The notes under the pieces were generated by a model. It saw only the letters and a list, made by a program, of their open reading frames with translations. It did not search any database and was not told the DNA's origin. A stretch of DNA of 64,000 nt from the NCBI RefSeq assembly GCF_001514215.1, contig NZ_KQ948862.1:62001-126000 (forward strand), given 5' to 3'. The translations under genes were made by a program, and so were the position numbers. Of the stretch, positions 1 through 8,219 are shown piece by piece. This stretch comes from Streptomyces bungoensis (GTDB lineage: Bacteria > Actinomycetota > Actinomycetes > Streptomycetales > Streptomycetaceae). Each line of letters starts with the position of its first letter. Within the stretch, counting starts at the first letter, position 1.

Positions 1-83
1 CTCTCGGCGAGCACTTGGTCGCCGTGCACCACGCGCACGTGCCGGGCGACCTGTTCGACGGTGATCGTGTGTCCTTGGGCCAT
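1..83 (-). CDS. DUF427 domain protein, N-terminal fragment
   Basis: Only the first 27 codons are inside the window; the gene runs off the left edge. The ATG is at 83-81 and the peptide begins MAQGHTITVEQ, followed by HVRVVHGDQVLAE. The pattern of a short polar start followed by HVRVV-GDQV is typical of the DUF427 family, small beta-rich proteins of unknown function common in actinomycetes. It is divergent from the LOG-family gene that starts at 127. The family call rests on a short stretch. Confidence 0.55.
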   Translation of the reverse strand, partial: MAQGHTITVEQVARHVRVVHGDQVLAE

Positions 84-126
84 ACCGGGGTAAGCGCCGG
101 CGGCCCCGCGCTTCTTCCCGCGTACG

Positions 127-675
127 GTGGAGAGCGTGAACATCTGCGTCTTCCTCTCCGCCGCCGACCTCGACGAGCGCTACACGCGCCCCGCGCGCGA
201 GTTCGCGGAACTGCTCGGCAAGGGCGGGCACACCCTGGTCTGGGGCGGCTCCAACGTCGGTCTGATGAAGGTCGTCGCCGACGGCGTGCACGAGGCGGGC
301 GGCCGGCTGCTCGGCGTCTCGGTCGAGTTCCTGTCGGCGAAGGCGCGGCCCGGCGCCGACGAGATGGTGATCGCCGCCGACCTCGCCCAGCGCAAGAAGC
401 TGCTGCTGGAGAAGGCCGACGCCGTGGTGATCATGGTCGGCGGCACCGGGACGCTGGACGAGGCCACCGAGATCCTGGAGCTGAAGAAGCACGGCCGCAC
501 CGAGAAGCCGGTCGTCCTGCTGAACACGGCCGGCTTCTACGACGGCCTCCAGGAGCAGTTCCGCCGCATGGACGACGAGGGCTTCCTGCCGCGCCCGCTG
601 TCCGAGCTGATGTACTTCACCGAGGAGCCGGCCGGGGCACTGGCCTACCTGGAGGAGTCACTCGGCCTGCGCTGA
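127..675 (+). CDS. LOG-family nucleotide phosphoribohydrolase (TIGR00730)
   Basis: A 182-residue protein of the Rossmann-like LOG family. Characterised members hydrolyse cytokinin riboside 5'-monophosphate (or AMP-type substrates) to base and ribose 5-phosphate; others are annotated as lysine decarboxylase-like without having that activity. Visible features are an N-terminal VNICVFLSA strand, GGSNVGLM near residue 40 and the nucleotide-site loop VGGTGTLDE near residue 102. The canonical loop is PGGxGTxxE, so Pro is replaced by Val while the key Gly and Glu remain. The start is GTG at 127; a second GTG at 136 is equally possible. The SDR gene follows after a short gap and may be co-transcribed. 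Confidence 0.8.
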   Translation: MESVNICVFLSAADLDERYTRPAREFAELLGKGGHTLVWGGSNVGLMKVVADGVHEAGGRLLGVSVEFLSAKARPGADEMVIAADLAQRKKLLLEKADAVVIMVGGTGTLDEATEILELKKHGRTEKPVVLLNTAGFYDGLQEQFRRMDDEGFLPRPLSELMYFTEEPAGALAYLEESLGLR

Positions 676-691
676 TGCGAGCATGGCGGGC

Positions 692-1381
692 ATGGCTACT
701 CATGTGATCACCGGGGCCGGTTCCGGCATCGGCGCGGCCGTCGCCCGCCGTCTGCACGCGCGCGGCGACGAAGTCGTCCTCCACGCGCGCGACGCGGGCC
801 GCGCGAAGGAACTGGCCGCCGAGTTCCCCGGGGCGAGCACCCTGGTCGGCGACCTCGCCGACCCCGACAAGCTGTCCTGGGCGTTCTCCCACCAGACGCT
901 CCCGGACCGCGTCGACTCGCTCCTGCACATCGCCGGGGTCGTGGACCTCGGCCAGGTCGGGGACCTCACCCCGAAGTCCTGGCGCCACCAGCTCAACGTC
1001 AACCTGATCGCCCCCGCCGAGCTGACCCGGCACTTCCTGCCCCAGCTCCGCGCCGCCCGCGGCCACGTCGTCTTCGTCAACTCCGGCGCCGGTCTCAGCG
1101 CGCACGGCGGCTGGTCCGCGTACGCCGCCTCCAAGCACGGCCTCAAGGCCCTCGCCGACGCCCTGCGCCAGGAGGAGCACGGCAACGGCGTCCGGGTCAC
1201 CTCCGTCTACCCCGGCCGCACGGCCAGCCCCATGCAGGCCAAGGTCCACCAGCAGGAGGGCAAGGAGTACGAGGCCGCGAAGTGGATCGACCCGGAGTCG
1301 GTGGCGACGACGATCCTGATGTCCCTGGACCTGCCGAGGGACGCGGAGGTCAACGACCTGACGGTGCGGCCGGGCCGGTGA
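692..1381 (+). CDS. Short-chain dehydrogenase/reductase
   Basis: A classical SDR of 229 residues if the ATG at 692 is used (an in-frame ATG at 683 would add three residues). The nucleotide-binding glycine motif TGAGSGIG lies within the first 15 residues, the NAG-equivalent region reads HIAGV, and the catalytic Tyr-x-x-x-Lys is in SAYAASKHG, with Ser in VNSGAG. The substrate cannot be told from the sequence. The stop codon TGA (1379-1381) overlaps the GTG start of the next gene, which implies translational coupling. Confidence 0.85.
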   Translation: MATHVITGAGSGIGAAVARRLHARGDEVVLHARDAGRAKELAAEFPGASTLVGDLADPDKLSWAFSHQTLPDRVDSLLHIAGVVDLGQVGDLTPKSWRHQLNVNLIAPAELTRHFLPQLRAARGHVVFVNSGAGLSAHGGWSAYAASKHGLKALADALRQEEHGNGVRVTSVYPGRTASPMQAKVHQQEGKEYEAAKWIDPESVATTILMSLDLPRDAEVNDLTVRPGR

Positions 1382-1767
1382 CCCGCGAGGCGGCGGACGG
1401 CGCCGCGGTCCGGGCCCGGCTCGCGCAGGCCCGGTCCCGGACCGCGGCCGCGCTCGTCCTGGGCGGCCCGGACCTGGGCACCCCGCCCGCCGAACGACCC
1501 GCCGTGGGCGAGGTCTTCGACCCGGACGGCCCGGCGGAACTGCGGGCTCTCACCAGCACGGGCACGTTCACCGGCGGCCTCCGCCGCTGCCCCGGCAGCC
1601 CCACGGTGGCGCTGCTCGACGCCGACGGCGCGTTCGTCGCCTCGGGCAGTCCGCACGGAGGCCGGGACATCTCCTGGGAGCGCGGACGCTTCCGGAACAA
1701 CCTCACCGTGGCCGACCCCGGCGGCCCGCTCGCCCTGCTGGACCGGTACCCGGGACAGCGGCGCTGA
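1378..1767 (+). CDS. Hypothetical protein coupled to SDR
   Basis: A predicted 129-residue protein starting VTREAADGAAVRARLAQ. The GTG at 1378-1380 overlaps the TGA of the upstream dehydrogenase (GTGA), and this overlap is the main support for the start; the frame is also rich in G/C at third positions. The N-terminal third is an Ala/Arg-rich helix; the rest is mixed, with a Gly-rich stretch near ASGSPHGGRD. No signal peptide, membrane segment or recognised motif is visible. The function is unknown. Confidence 0.6.
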   Translation: MTREAADGAAVRARLAQARSRTAAALVLGGPDLGTPPAERPAVGEVFDPDGPAELRALTSTGTFTGGLRRCPGSPTVALLDADGAFVASGSPHGGRDISWERGRFRNNLTVADPGGPLALLDRYPGQRR

Positions 1768-1798
1768 ACGGCCCGGCCGCGTTACGTACCCTGCGGGG

Positions 1799-2806
1799 GT
1801 GAGTGAAAACAGCGTGATCGGCTTCCCCGCGGCCACCGGCGTCGGCTCCATGCCCGGCGGTGACGCCCGGGAGGCCGCCAAGACCGTCACCGGCAGCCTG
1901 GAGGACTTCCCGTTCCTGCCCGAACTGCCCGCGCGCGGACCCGGCGCCGACATGATCGGCCGCACCGCCGGCCTGCTGGTCGAGCTCTACGCGCGCGTGG
2001 AGCCCAGTGGCTGGCGGATCGGGGACCGGCCGGGCCGGGACACGAAGCGGGCCCGGTCCTGGCTGGGGGAGGACCTCGACGCGCTGGAGGAGTTCACCCA
2101 GGGGTACGAGGGCGACCTGAAGGTGCAGGCGGTCGGGCCGTGGACCCTGGCCGCCGCCCTGGAGCTGCGGAACGGCGAGGCCGCGCTGTCGGACCCGGGC
2201 GCCTGCCGCGACCTCGCCGCCTCGCTGGCCGAGGGCCTGCGCCTCCACCTCGACGAGGTCCGGCGCCGCGTCCCGGGCGCCCGGCTCGTGCTGCAACTCG
2301 ACGAGCCCTCCCTCACCGCCGTACTGCGCGGCCAGGTCAAGAGCGCGAGCGGCTACCGCACCCACCGGGCCGTGGACCGCCAGGTCGTCGAGGCCACCCT
2401 CCGGGACCTGATCGGGGTGCACGCCGGCGGGCCCGTCGTGGTCCACTCCTGCGCCCCCGACGTCCCCTTCACCCTGCTGCGCCGGGCCGGTGCGGCCGCC
2501 GTCTCCTTCGACGCCGCACTGCTCACCGAGCGTGACGACGAGGCGATCGGTGAGGCCGTGGAGGGCGGGACCCGGCTGTTCGCCGGTGTCGTCCCGGGCA
2601 CGGACGGCCCATTGTCGGACCCTGCCGGTAGCGTCATGGGTGTCAGGACGCTGTGGCGCAGGCTGGGGCTGCGTCCCGGGCTGCTCGCCGAAGCGGTCAC
2701 GGTCACTCCGGCGTGCGGTCTCGCGGGCGCTTCCCCCGCCTACGCGCGCCAGGTGCTCGCCCACTGCGTCCGGGCGGCGAGGTCCCTCGCGGACAACCCA
2801 GAGTAA
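1799..2806 (+). CDS. MetE-like (cobalamin-independent methionine synthase) protein
   Basis: 335 residues with GTG start, corresponding to the C-terminal catalytic barrel of cobalamin-independent methionine synthase without its N-terminal half. Motifs include GVGSMPGGD near residue 17, QLDEPSL near 165, VVHSC near 217 and VTPACGLAG near 300. In MetE the HxC pair and the later Cys bind the catalytic zinc. The Glu ligand normally about 20 residues after HxC is not obvious; the segment reads VSFDA. Such stand-alone short proteins are usually annotated as methionine synthase, but the methyl donor and acceptor are not established. ligA starts 13 nt downstream. Confidence 0.75.
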   Translation: MSENSVIGFPAATGVGSMPGGDAREAAKTVTGSLEDFPFLPELPARGPGADMIGRTAGLLVELYARVEPSGWRIGDRPGRDTKRARSWLGEDLDALEEFTQGYEGDLKVQAVGPWTLAAALELRNGEAALSDPGACRDLAASLAEGLRLHLDEVRRRVPGARLVLQLDEPSLTAVLRGQVKSASGYRTHRAVDRQVVEATLRDLIGVHAGGPVVVHSCAPDVPFTLLRRAGAAAVSFDAALLTERDDEAIGEAVEGGTRLFAGVVPGTDGPLSDPAGSVMGVRTLWRRLGLRPGLLAEAVTVTPACGLAGASPAYARQVLAHCVRAARSLADNPE

Positions 2807-2819
2807 CGGGAGGAACACG

Positions 2820-5015
2820 GTGGCCGGCGACAAGCAGCAGGCTCAGACGGCAGTGCCCGCCGAGGCACGGGACAGGCACGCGCAGCTCGCTGAGCAGATC
2901 GAGGAGCACCGCTTCCGGTACTACGTGAAGGACGCCCCGGTCATCAGCGACGCGGAGTTCGACCAGCTCCTGAAGACGCTGGAGGCGCTGGAGGACCAGT
3001 ACCCGGAGCTGCGCACCCCGGACTCGCCCACCCAGAAGGTGTCGGGGTCGTACGCGACGGAGTTCACCGCCGTCGAGCACAGGCAGCGCATGCTGTCGCT
3101 CGACAACACCTTCAACGACGACGACCTCGCCGCCTGGGCCGACCGCATCGCCAGGGAACTGGGCGACCAGGCGTACCACTTCCTGTGCGAGCTGAAGGTG
3201 GACGGCCTGGCGGTCAACCTCACGTACGAGCACGGCCGCCTCACCCGCGCGGCCACGCGGGGCGACGGCCGCACCGGCGAGGACATCACCCCCAACGTCC
3301 GGACGATCGCCGAGATCCCTGACCGCCTCGCCGCCGACGAGGTGCCCGACCTCGTGGAGATCCGCGGCGAGGTCTACTTCCCGATGGAGAAGTTCGAGGA
3401 GCTCAACGCCCGCCTGGTCGCGGCCGGCGACAAGCCCTTCGCCAACCCCCGCAACGCCGCCGCGGGTTCGCTGCGCCAGAAGGACCCGCGCGTCACCGCC
3501 ACGCGCCCGCTGCACATGGTGGTCCACGGCATCGGCGCCCTGGAGGGCTTCTCGGGCATGACCCGGCTCTCGGAGGCCTACGACCTGCTGAAGACCTGGG
3601 GCCTGCCCACCTCCCCGCACAACCGGGTGGTCGACGGCCTCGACGGCGTACGGGAGTTCATCGCCCACTACGGCGAGCACCGCCACTCCGTGGAGCACGA
3701 GATCGACGGCGTCGTCGTCAAGCTGGACGAGATCCGCCTGCAGGGCCGGCTCGGCTCCACCGCGCGGGCGCCGCGCTGGGCGATCGCGTACAAGTACGCG
3801 CCGGAGGAGGTCAACACCAAGCTCCTCGACATCAAGGTGGGCGTCGGCCGCACCGGCCGGGTGACGCCGTACGCGCAGGTCGAGCCGGTCACCGTGGCGG
3901 GCAGCGAGGTCGAGTTCGCCACCCTGCACAACCAGGAGGTCGTCAAGGCCAAGGGCGTGCTCATCGGCGACACCGTGGTGATCCGCAAGGCGGGTGACGT
4001 CATCCCGGAGATCCTCGGCGCGGTCGTCGACCTGCGGGACGGCAGCGAGCGGGAGTTCGTGATGCCGGCCGAGTGCCCCGAGTGCGGCACGCCGCTGCGG
4101 CCCATGAAGGAGGGCGACATCGACCTGCGCTGCCCCAACGCCCGCACCTGCCCGGCCCAGTTGCGCGAGCGCGTCACCTACCTCGCGGGCCGCGACTGCC
4201 TGGACATCGAGCACTTCGGCCAGGTGGCCGCCGCCGCCCTCACCCGCCCGCTGGAGCCGGCCGACCCGCCGCTGGTGGACGAGGGCGACCTGTTCGACCT
4301 GACGGTGGAGAAGCTGCTGCCCATCAAGGCCTACGTCCTGGACCCGGACAGCGGCCTGCCCAAGCGGGACCCGAAGACGGGCGAGGAGAAGGTCGCCACG
4401 GTCTTCGCCAACCAGAAGGGCGAGCCGAAGAAGAACACCCTGGCGCTGCTGGAGAACATCGAGGCGGCCAAGCAGCGGCCCCTCGCCCGGTTCCTCAACG
4501 GCCTGTCCATCCGGCACGTCGGGCCGGTGGCCGCGCAGGCCCTCGCCCGCGAGTTCCGCTCCCTCGACCGCATCGAACAGGCCACGGAACAGGAACTGGC
4601 GGGCACGGACGGCGTCGGCCCGATCATCGCCGCGGCGCTCAAGGAGTGGTTCGCCGAGGACTGGCACCGCGAGATCGTCCGCAAGTGGAAGGCGGCCGGA
4701 GTGCCGCTGGAGGACCAGTCGTCCGGCGAGGACGAGGGACCCCGCCCGCTCGAGGGGCTCACCGTCGTCGTCACCGGCACCCTGGAGAACTTCACCCGGG
4801 ACGGCGCCAAGGAGGCGCTGCAGAGCCGCGGCGCGAAGGTGACCGGTTCGGTGTCGAAGAAGACCTCCTTCGTCGTCGTCGGTGACAACCCCGGTTCCAA
4901 ATACGACAAGGCCATGCAGCTGAAGGTGCCGGTCCTGGACGAGGACGGGTTCGGGGTCCTGCTGGAGCAGGGACCCGGGGCCGCGGCCGAAGTCGCGCTT
5001 CCGACCGGGGAGTAG
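2820..5015 (+). CDS. ligA: NAD-dependent DNA ligase LigA
   Basis: A complete 731-residue bacterial NAD-dependent ligase, which seals nicks in replication and repair. Domain order: the Ia domain with RFRYYVKDAP near residue 31; the adenylation domain with the active-site lysine in ELKVDGLAV (Lys126); an OB fold; a four-cysteine zinc finger (CPECG and CPNARTC) near 420-440; helix-hairpin-helix repeats; and a C-terminal BRCT domain from about residue 643 (PLEGLTVVVTG). An actinobacterial-type insertion rich in charged residues lies between the zinc finger and the HhH region. The GTG at 2820 is chosen because GGGAGG lies 6-12 nt upstream. Confidence 0.96.
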   Translation: MAGDKQQAQTAVPAEARDRHAQLAEQIEEHRFRYYVKDAPVISDAEFDQLLKTLEALEDQYPELRTPDSPTQKVSGSYATEFTAVEHRQRMLSLDNTFNDDDLAAWADRIARELGDQAYHFLCELKVDGLAVNLTYEHGRLTRAATRGDGRTGEDITPNVRTIAEIPDRLAADEVPDLVEIRGEVYFPMEKFEELNARLVAAGDKPFANPRNAAAGSLRQKDPRVTATRPLHMVVHGIGALEGFSGMTRLSEAYDLLKTWGLPTSPHNRVVDGLDGVREFIAHYGEHRHSVEHEIDGVVVKLDEIRLQGRLGSTARAPRWAIAYKYAPEEVNTKLLDIKVGVGRTGRVTPYAQVEPVTVAGSEVEFATLHNQEVVKAKGVLIGDTVVIRKAGDVIPEILGAVVDLRDGSEREFVMPAECPECGTPLRPMKEGDIDLRCPNARTCPAQLRERVTYLAGRDCLDIEHFGQVAAAALTRPLEPADPPLVDEGDLFDLTVEKLLPIKAYVLDPDSGLPKRDPKTGEEKVATVFANQKGEPKKNTLALLENIEAAKQRPLARFLNGLSIRHVGPVAAQALAREFRSLDRIEQATEQELAGTDGVGPIIAAALKEWFAEDWHREIVRKWKAAGVPLEDQSSGEDEGPRPLEGLTVVVTGTLENFTRDGAKEALQSRGAKVTGSVSKKTSFVVVGDNPGSKYDKAMQLKVPVLDEDGFGVLLEQGPGAAAEVALPTGE

Positions 5016-5023
5016 CGGTTGAA

Positions 5024-5063
5024 GGCCACCCGATCGGCGCATACCAGTTGCATACGGGTGGCC
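5024..5063 (+). terminator. Hairpin downstream of ligA
   Basis: A perfect 9-bp inverted repeat, GGCCACCCG (5024-5032) and CGGGTGGCC (5055-5063), with a 22-nt loop, starting 9 nt after the ligA stop. It has no T-tract, as is common for Streptomyces terminators. The large loop makes this a weaker candidate than the other hairpins in the window. Confidence 0.45.
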
Positions 5064-5274
5064 CGGGCGCATTCGGGCAACCGTCGACGACCGCTGCCCC
5101 AGGAAGCCTTCCGCGGCCTACTGTTGGGATGTGCACCTGCCGTGCCCGGCTGCGGTTGGGGCATCCTCCTGCCCACCGGGGGCACGGGGGAGGGTTCTTC
5201 GACGCGGAGTCGCTGATGGTTGTCGGGCGTCGGGCCGCGTGGCGTGGGCACCGCCGGCTGTGAGAGGGACGGGA

Positions 5275-7518
5275 ATGGAACCGACCGAGAGCGCCGCCCC
5301 GGACTCGCGGCTGCGCCTGCGCCGCCGGGCCGGCGCGTGGCGGGGGAGCCGGTGGGCGGCGTGGAGCGGCGAGCGCCCGGGGGTCCGGGCGCCGCGCCCG
5401 GCCGGACCGGGCACCGTCCCCGAGGCACCCGCCACCGTCCCGCCGGCCGTCGAGCCCGCCCCCGCGCTGCCCGGCGGCGTCGCCGAACGGCACCTGTCCT
5501 GGCCCTCGCGGCCCGTGGCCGTCACGGCCGCCGCCGCACTCGCCCTGGGCGCGGGCCTCCTCCGCGCCTTCACGGGCAACCACGCCCTCTTCCCGTGCGG
5601 CACGCTCGGCTGGTCGCTCGCTCTGCTCACCGGCGTCATCGTCGGCCACCTCGTGATGCTCGGCCGGGCCCGCTGGTGGGGCGGCACCGGCTCCGGCGCG
5701 GCCCTCACGCTCGCCGTCCTGCTGCTCTACGGCTGGGTGGCCGCCGGGATGGTCAGCCTCACCGTCGTCGTCCTGGTCGGCACAGCCCGCCGGCACCGCT
5801 GGCGGCAGGGCCTGCTGCAGGGCGCGGTCGACATCCTCGGGATCGGCGCCGGCGGCCTGGTGCTCGGCTCCTTCGGGCGCGTACCCACCGTCGAGGAGCC
5901 CTGGCGGCCCGACAGCTGGAGCGTCGGCACCGTGCCCGAGGTGGTGCTGGTGGCCGCCGCCTACCTCGCGGTCAGCCGCGGCCTGCTGTGGTACCTGCAC
6001 GCCCCGCGCGGCTCCGGGCTGTCCGCCATCAGCCGCACCACGGTGATCCGGCAGGGCCTGGTCGCCGTGGCCCTGCTCGGCATCGCGCCGCTGGTGTGCG
6101 TCGTCGCCGACGCCCAGCCGATCCTGCTCCCACTGTTCGCGATCCCGCTGATCGCCCTCGACTCCACCCTGTGGATGGCGCGCGCCCGCGCAGAGGAGCA
6201 ACTGCGCGACCCGCTGACCGGCCTGCCCAACCGGCAGTGGCTGCTGGAGCGGATCTGGACGGCCCTCGACGACGCCGAGCGCATCGGCGCCCGCGCCGCC
6301 CTCATGCTGATCGACCTCGACCGGTTCCGGTCGGTGAACGACACCCTCGGTCACCTCGCCGGTGACCGGCTGCTGCTCCAGATCGCCGAGCGGCTCCGGC
6401 TCGCCCTGCCGCGCGGCGCGGAGGCCGCCCGGCTCGGCGGTGACGAGTTCGCCGTGTTACTGCCCGTCGCCGACTCCACCACCTCGGCCACCCGCGTCGC
6501 CCGCGGCCTCGTCACGGCCCTCAGCTCCCCGCTCGACCTCGACGGACTCACCCTCGTCCTGGAGGCCAGCGCGGGCGTCGCCGTCTTCCCCGACCACGCC
6601 CTGGACGCCGAGGGCCTGCTGCGCCGGGCGGACGTGGCGATGTACCAGGCGAAGCGCGACCGCACGGGCGTGGAGGTCTACGAGTCCAAGCGGGACTCCA
6701 ACACCCCGGACCGGCTCGGCCTGCTGGGCGATCTGCGCCGGGCGCTGGACGCGCAGGAGGTGGAGCTGCACTACCAGCCGAAGGTCCGCTTCGACGGCCA
6801 GGTCGCCGGGCTGGAGGCACTGGTCCGCTGGGTGCATCCCGAGCGCGGGAGGGTGCCGCCGGACGAGTTCATCGCGATCGCCGAGTCCTCGGGGCTGATG
6901 CCCCATCTGACGGAGTACGTGCTGGAGACCGCGCTCGCCCAGGTCGCCCGGTGGCGGGCGCAGGGACTGCGGGTGCCGGTGGCGGTGAACGTCTCCCCGC
7001 GCGACGTCCACAGCCCCGGTTTCGCGGGGTCGGTCGCGGCCCGGCTGGCCCGGCACGGGGTCCCCGCCGGGGCGCTGCAGCTGGAGATCACCGAGCACGT
7101 CCTCCTGGAGGACCCCCAGCGGGCCGCGGACACCCTCGCGGGCCTGACCGCGCACGGCGTGAAGATGTCCCTGGACGACTTCGGCACCGGGTACTCGTCG
7201 CTGGTGCACCTGCGGCGGCTGCCCGTCAGCGAGCTGAAGATCGACCGGTCCTTCGTGGCCCGGCTGGCCGTGGACACCGAGGACGCGGAGATCGTGCGCT
7301 GCACCGTCGACCTGGCCCATTCGCTGGGCCTGCTCGTCGTCGCCGAGGGCGTGGAGGACGACGAGACCTGGGAGCGGCTGCGGGACCTCGGCTGCGACGC
7401 GGTGCAGGGGTGGCTGGTCGCCGCCGCGATGCCGCCGGAGGAGACGACGGCGTGGCTGCGGGCCCGGGGTTCCCGGGGCTGGCAGCGGCCCCGGGCGGCG
7501 CTGCCGGCCGCCGAGTAG
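5275..7518 (+). CDS. rmdB: Membrane GGDEF-EAL c-di-GMP enzyme (RmdB-like)
   Basis: 747 residues. After a Pro/Arg-rich cytoplasmic start come six to eight hydrophobic segments (about residues 75-305), then a GGDEF domain with intact LGGDEF near residue 387, then an EAL domain with intact LEALVRW near 512, LDDFGTGYSS near 632 and AEGVEDDE near 690. Both catalytic signatures are preserved, so it could make and degrade c-di-GMP. From memory the S. coelicolor gene beside ligA, rmdB (SCO5495), acts as a phosphodiesterase affecting aerial mycelium; the symbol is given by that synteny. Codon 395 is TTA (6457-6459), the only in-frame TTA I found in the window, which predicts bldA-dependent translation. 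The ATG at 5275 follows GAGAGGGACGGGA. Confidence 0.85.
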   Translation: MEPTESAAPDSRLRLRRRAGAWRGSRWAAWSGERPGVRAPRPAGPGTVPEAPATVPPAVEPAPALPGGVAERHLSWPSRPVAVTAAAALALGAGLLRAFTGNHALFPCGTLGWSLALLTGVIVGHLVMLGRARWWGGTGSGAALTLAVLLLYGWVAAGMVSLTVVVLVGTARRHRWRQGLLQGAVDILGIGAGGLVLGSFGRVPTVEEPWRPDSWSVGTVPEVVLVAAAYLAVSRGLLWYLHAPRGSGLSAISRTTVIRQGLVAVALLGIAPLVCVVADAQPILLPLFAIPLIALDSTLWMARARAEEQLRDPLTGLPNRQWLLERIWTALDDAERIGARAALMLIDLDRFRSVNDTLGHLAGDRLLLQIAERLRLALPRGAEAARLGGDEFAVLLPVADSTTSATRVARGLVTALSSPLDLDGLTLVLEASAGVAVFPDHALDAEGLLRRADVAMYQAKRDRTGVEVYESKRDSNTPDRLGLLGDLRRALDAQEVELHYQPKVRFDGQVAGLEALVRWVHPERGRVPPDEFIAIAESSGLMPHLTEYVLETALAQVARWRAQGLRVPVAVNVSPRDVHSPGFAGSVAARLARHGVPAGALQLEITEHVLLEDPQRAADTLAGLTAHGVKMSLDDFGTGYSSLVHLRRLPVSELKIDRSFVARLAVDTEDAEIVRCTVDLAHSLGLLVVAEGVEDDETWERLRDLGCDAVQGWLVAAAMPPEETTAWLRARGSRGWQRPRAALPAAE

Positions 7519-7555
7519 TCCGCGGCCGCGGAGCGGTCGTCTCACTCTCCCGCGA

Positions 7556-8134
7556 TCACTCTCCCGTGAAGTGCCGGACCAGTAGGTCCAGCCGCCGTTC
7601 GTGCCCGTCCTCCGGCAGCCGGCCGCTGCGCGTCAGCGTCGCCAGGCCGTGCAGGGCCGCCCAGAACGTCTCCGTCAGCAGGCCGGTGTCGTCGCCCTCG
7701 GCCGCGATCGGCTCCACCACCAGCCGCAGCTGGTCGAAGGCGTCCCACAGGGCCGGCGGAGCCTCCGGCGTGGCGAACGGCAGGTCCACCAGGTGGGTGA
7801 ACATGGCGTCGTAGAGCGCCGGGCGGCGCCGCGCGAAGGACGTGTACGTCCGCGCGACCGCCGCCAGTGACTCCCGGGTGCCCCGCGCCGCCGTACGGGC
7901 CGCCCGCAGCTCCGCCGCCAGGTCCGCGCAGCCCTGCACCGCGACCGCCGCCATGATCGCGCCCTTGCCCTTGAAGTGGCTGTACAGGACCGGCTGGCTG
8001 TACTCGATCTCGGCGGCCAGCCGGCGCGTGGTGACCGCGTCCCAGCCCTCCGCCTCCGCGAGTTCCCGGGCGGCGTTGACGATCAGCCGCTCCCGCTCCG
8101 CTCGTTCGCGCTCCCGGCGCGTCTGGATGGTCAT
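7556..8134 (-). CDS. TetR-family repressor
   Basis: 192 residues from the ATG at 8134. The N-terminal helix-turn-helix covers about residues 10-55 (VNAARELAEAEG, then VTTRRLAAEIEYSQPVLYSHFKGK), typical of TetR. The C-terminal part (DLAAELRAARTAARG onward) is an all-helical ligand and dimerisation domain. It is divergent from a DUF4267 gene at 8220; two similar palindromes in the 85-bp gap (8145-8157, 8195-8207) are its likely operators, so it probably represses itself and the divergent genes. The ligand is unknown. Confidence 0.88.
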   Translation of the reverse strand: MTIQTRRERERAERERLIVNAARELAEAEGWDAVTTRRLAAEIEYSQPVLYSHFKGKGAIMAAVAVQGCADLAAELRAARTAARGTRESLAAVARTYTSFARRRPALYDAMFTHLVDLPFATPEAPPALWDAFDQLRLVVEPIAAEGDDTGLLTETFWAALHGLATLTRSGRLPEDGHERRLDLLVRHFTGE

Positions 8135-8144
8135 ACGCCGGATT

Positions 8145-8157
8145 CTAGCAGTGCTAG
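8145..8157. promoter_or_regulatory. Palindromic operator 1 (TetR)
   Basis: CTAGCAGTGCTAG is a perfect dyad (6+1+6), 11 bp upstream of the TetR start codon. It shares CTAGC-NNN-GCTAG with a second site centred exactly 50 bp away. The CTAG core is rare in high-GC Streptomyces DNA. Assignment to the adjacent TetR protein is inferred from position. Confidence 0.7.
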
Positions 8158-8194
8158 TCATTCTGTCGCAGCTCTGCTAGCTTCACTCTCGTAT

Positions 8195-8207
8195 CTAGCG
8201 CTGCTAG
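8195..8207. promoter_or_regulatory. Palindromic operator 2 (TetR)
   Basis: CTAGCGCTGCTAG, a 5+3+5 inverted repeat with the same half-sites as operator 1. It ends 12 bp before the DUF4267 start codon and overlaps its leader, a position suited to blocking transcription of that gene. Confidence 0.7.
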
Positions 8208-8219
8208 CGAGGAGAAGAC

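Noticed and set aside
2703..5072. Long open frame on the minus strand opposite ligA (789 codons)
   Set aside because: It mirrors the ligA frame, has Val/Gly/Leu/Arg-rich low-complexity content and no recognisable domain. Such shadows are expected in high-GC DNA.
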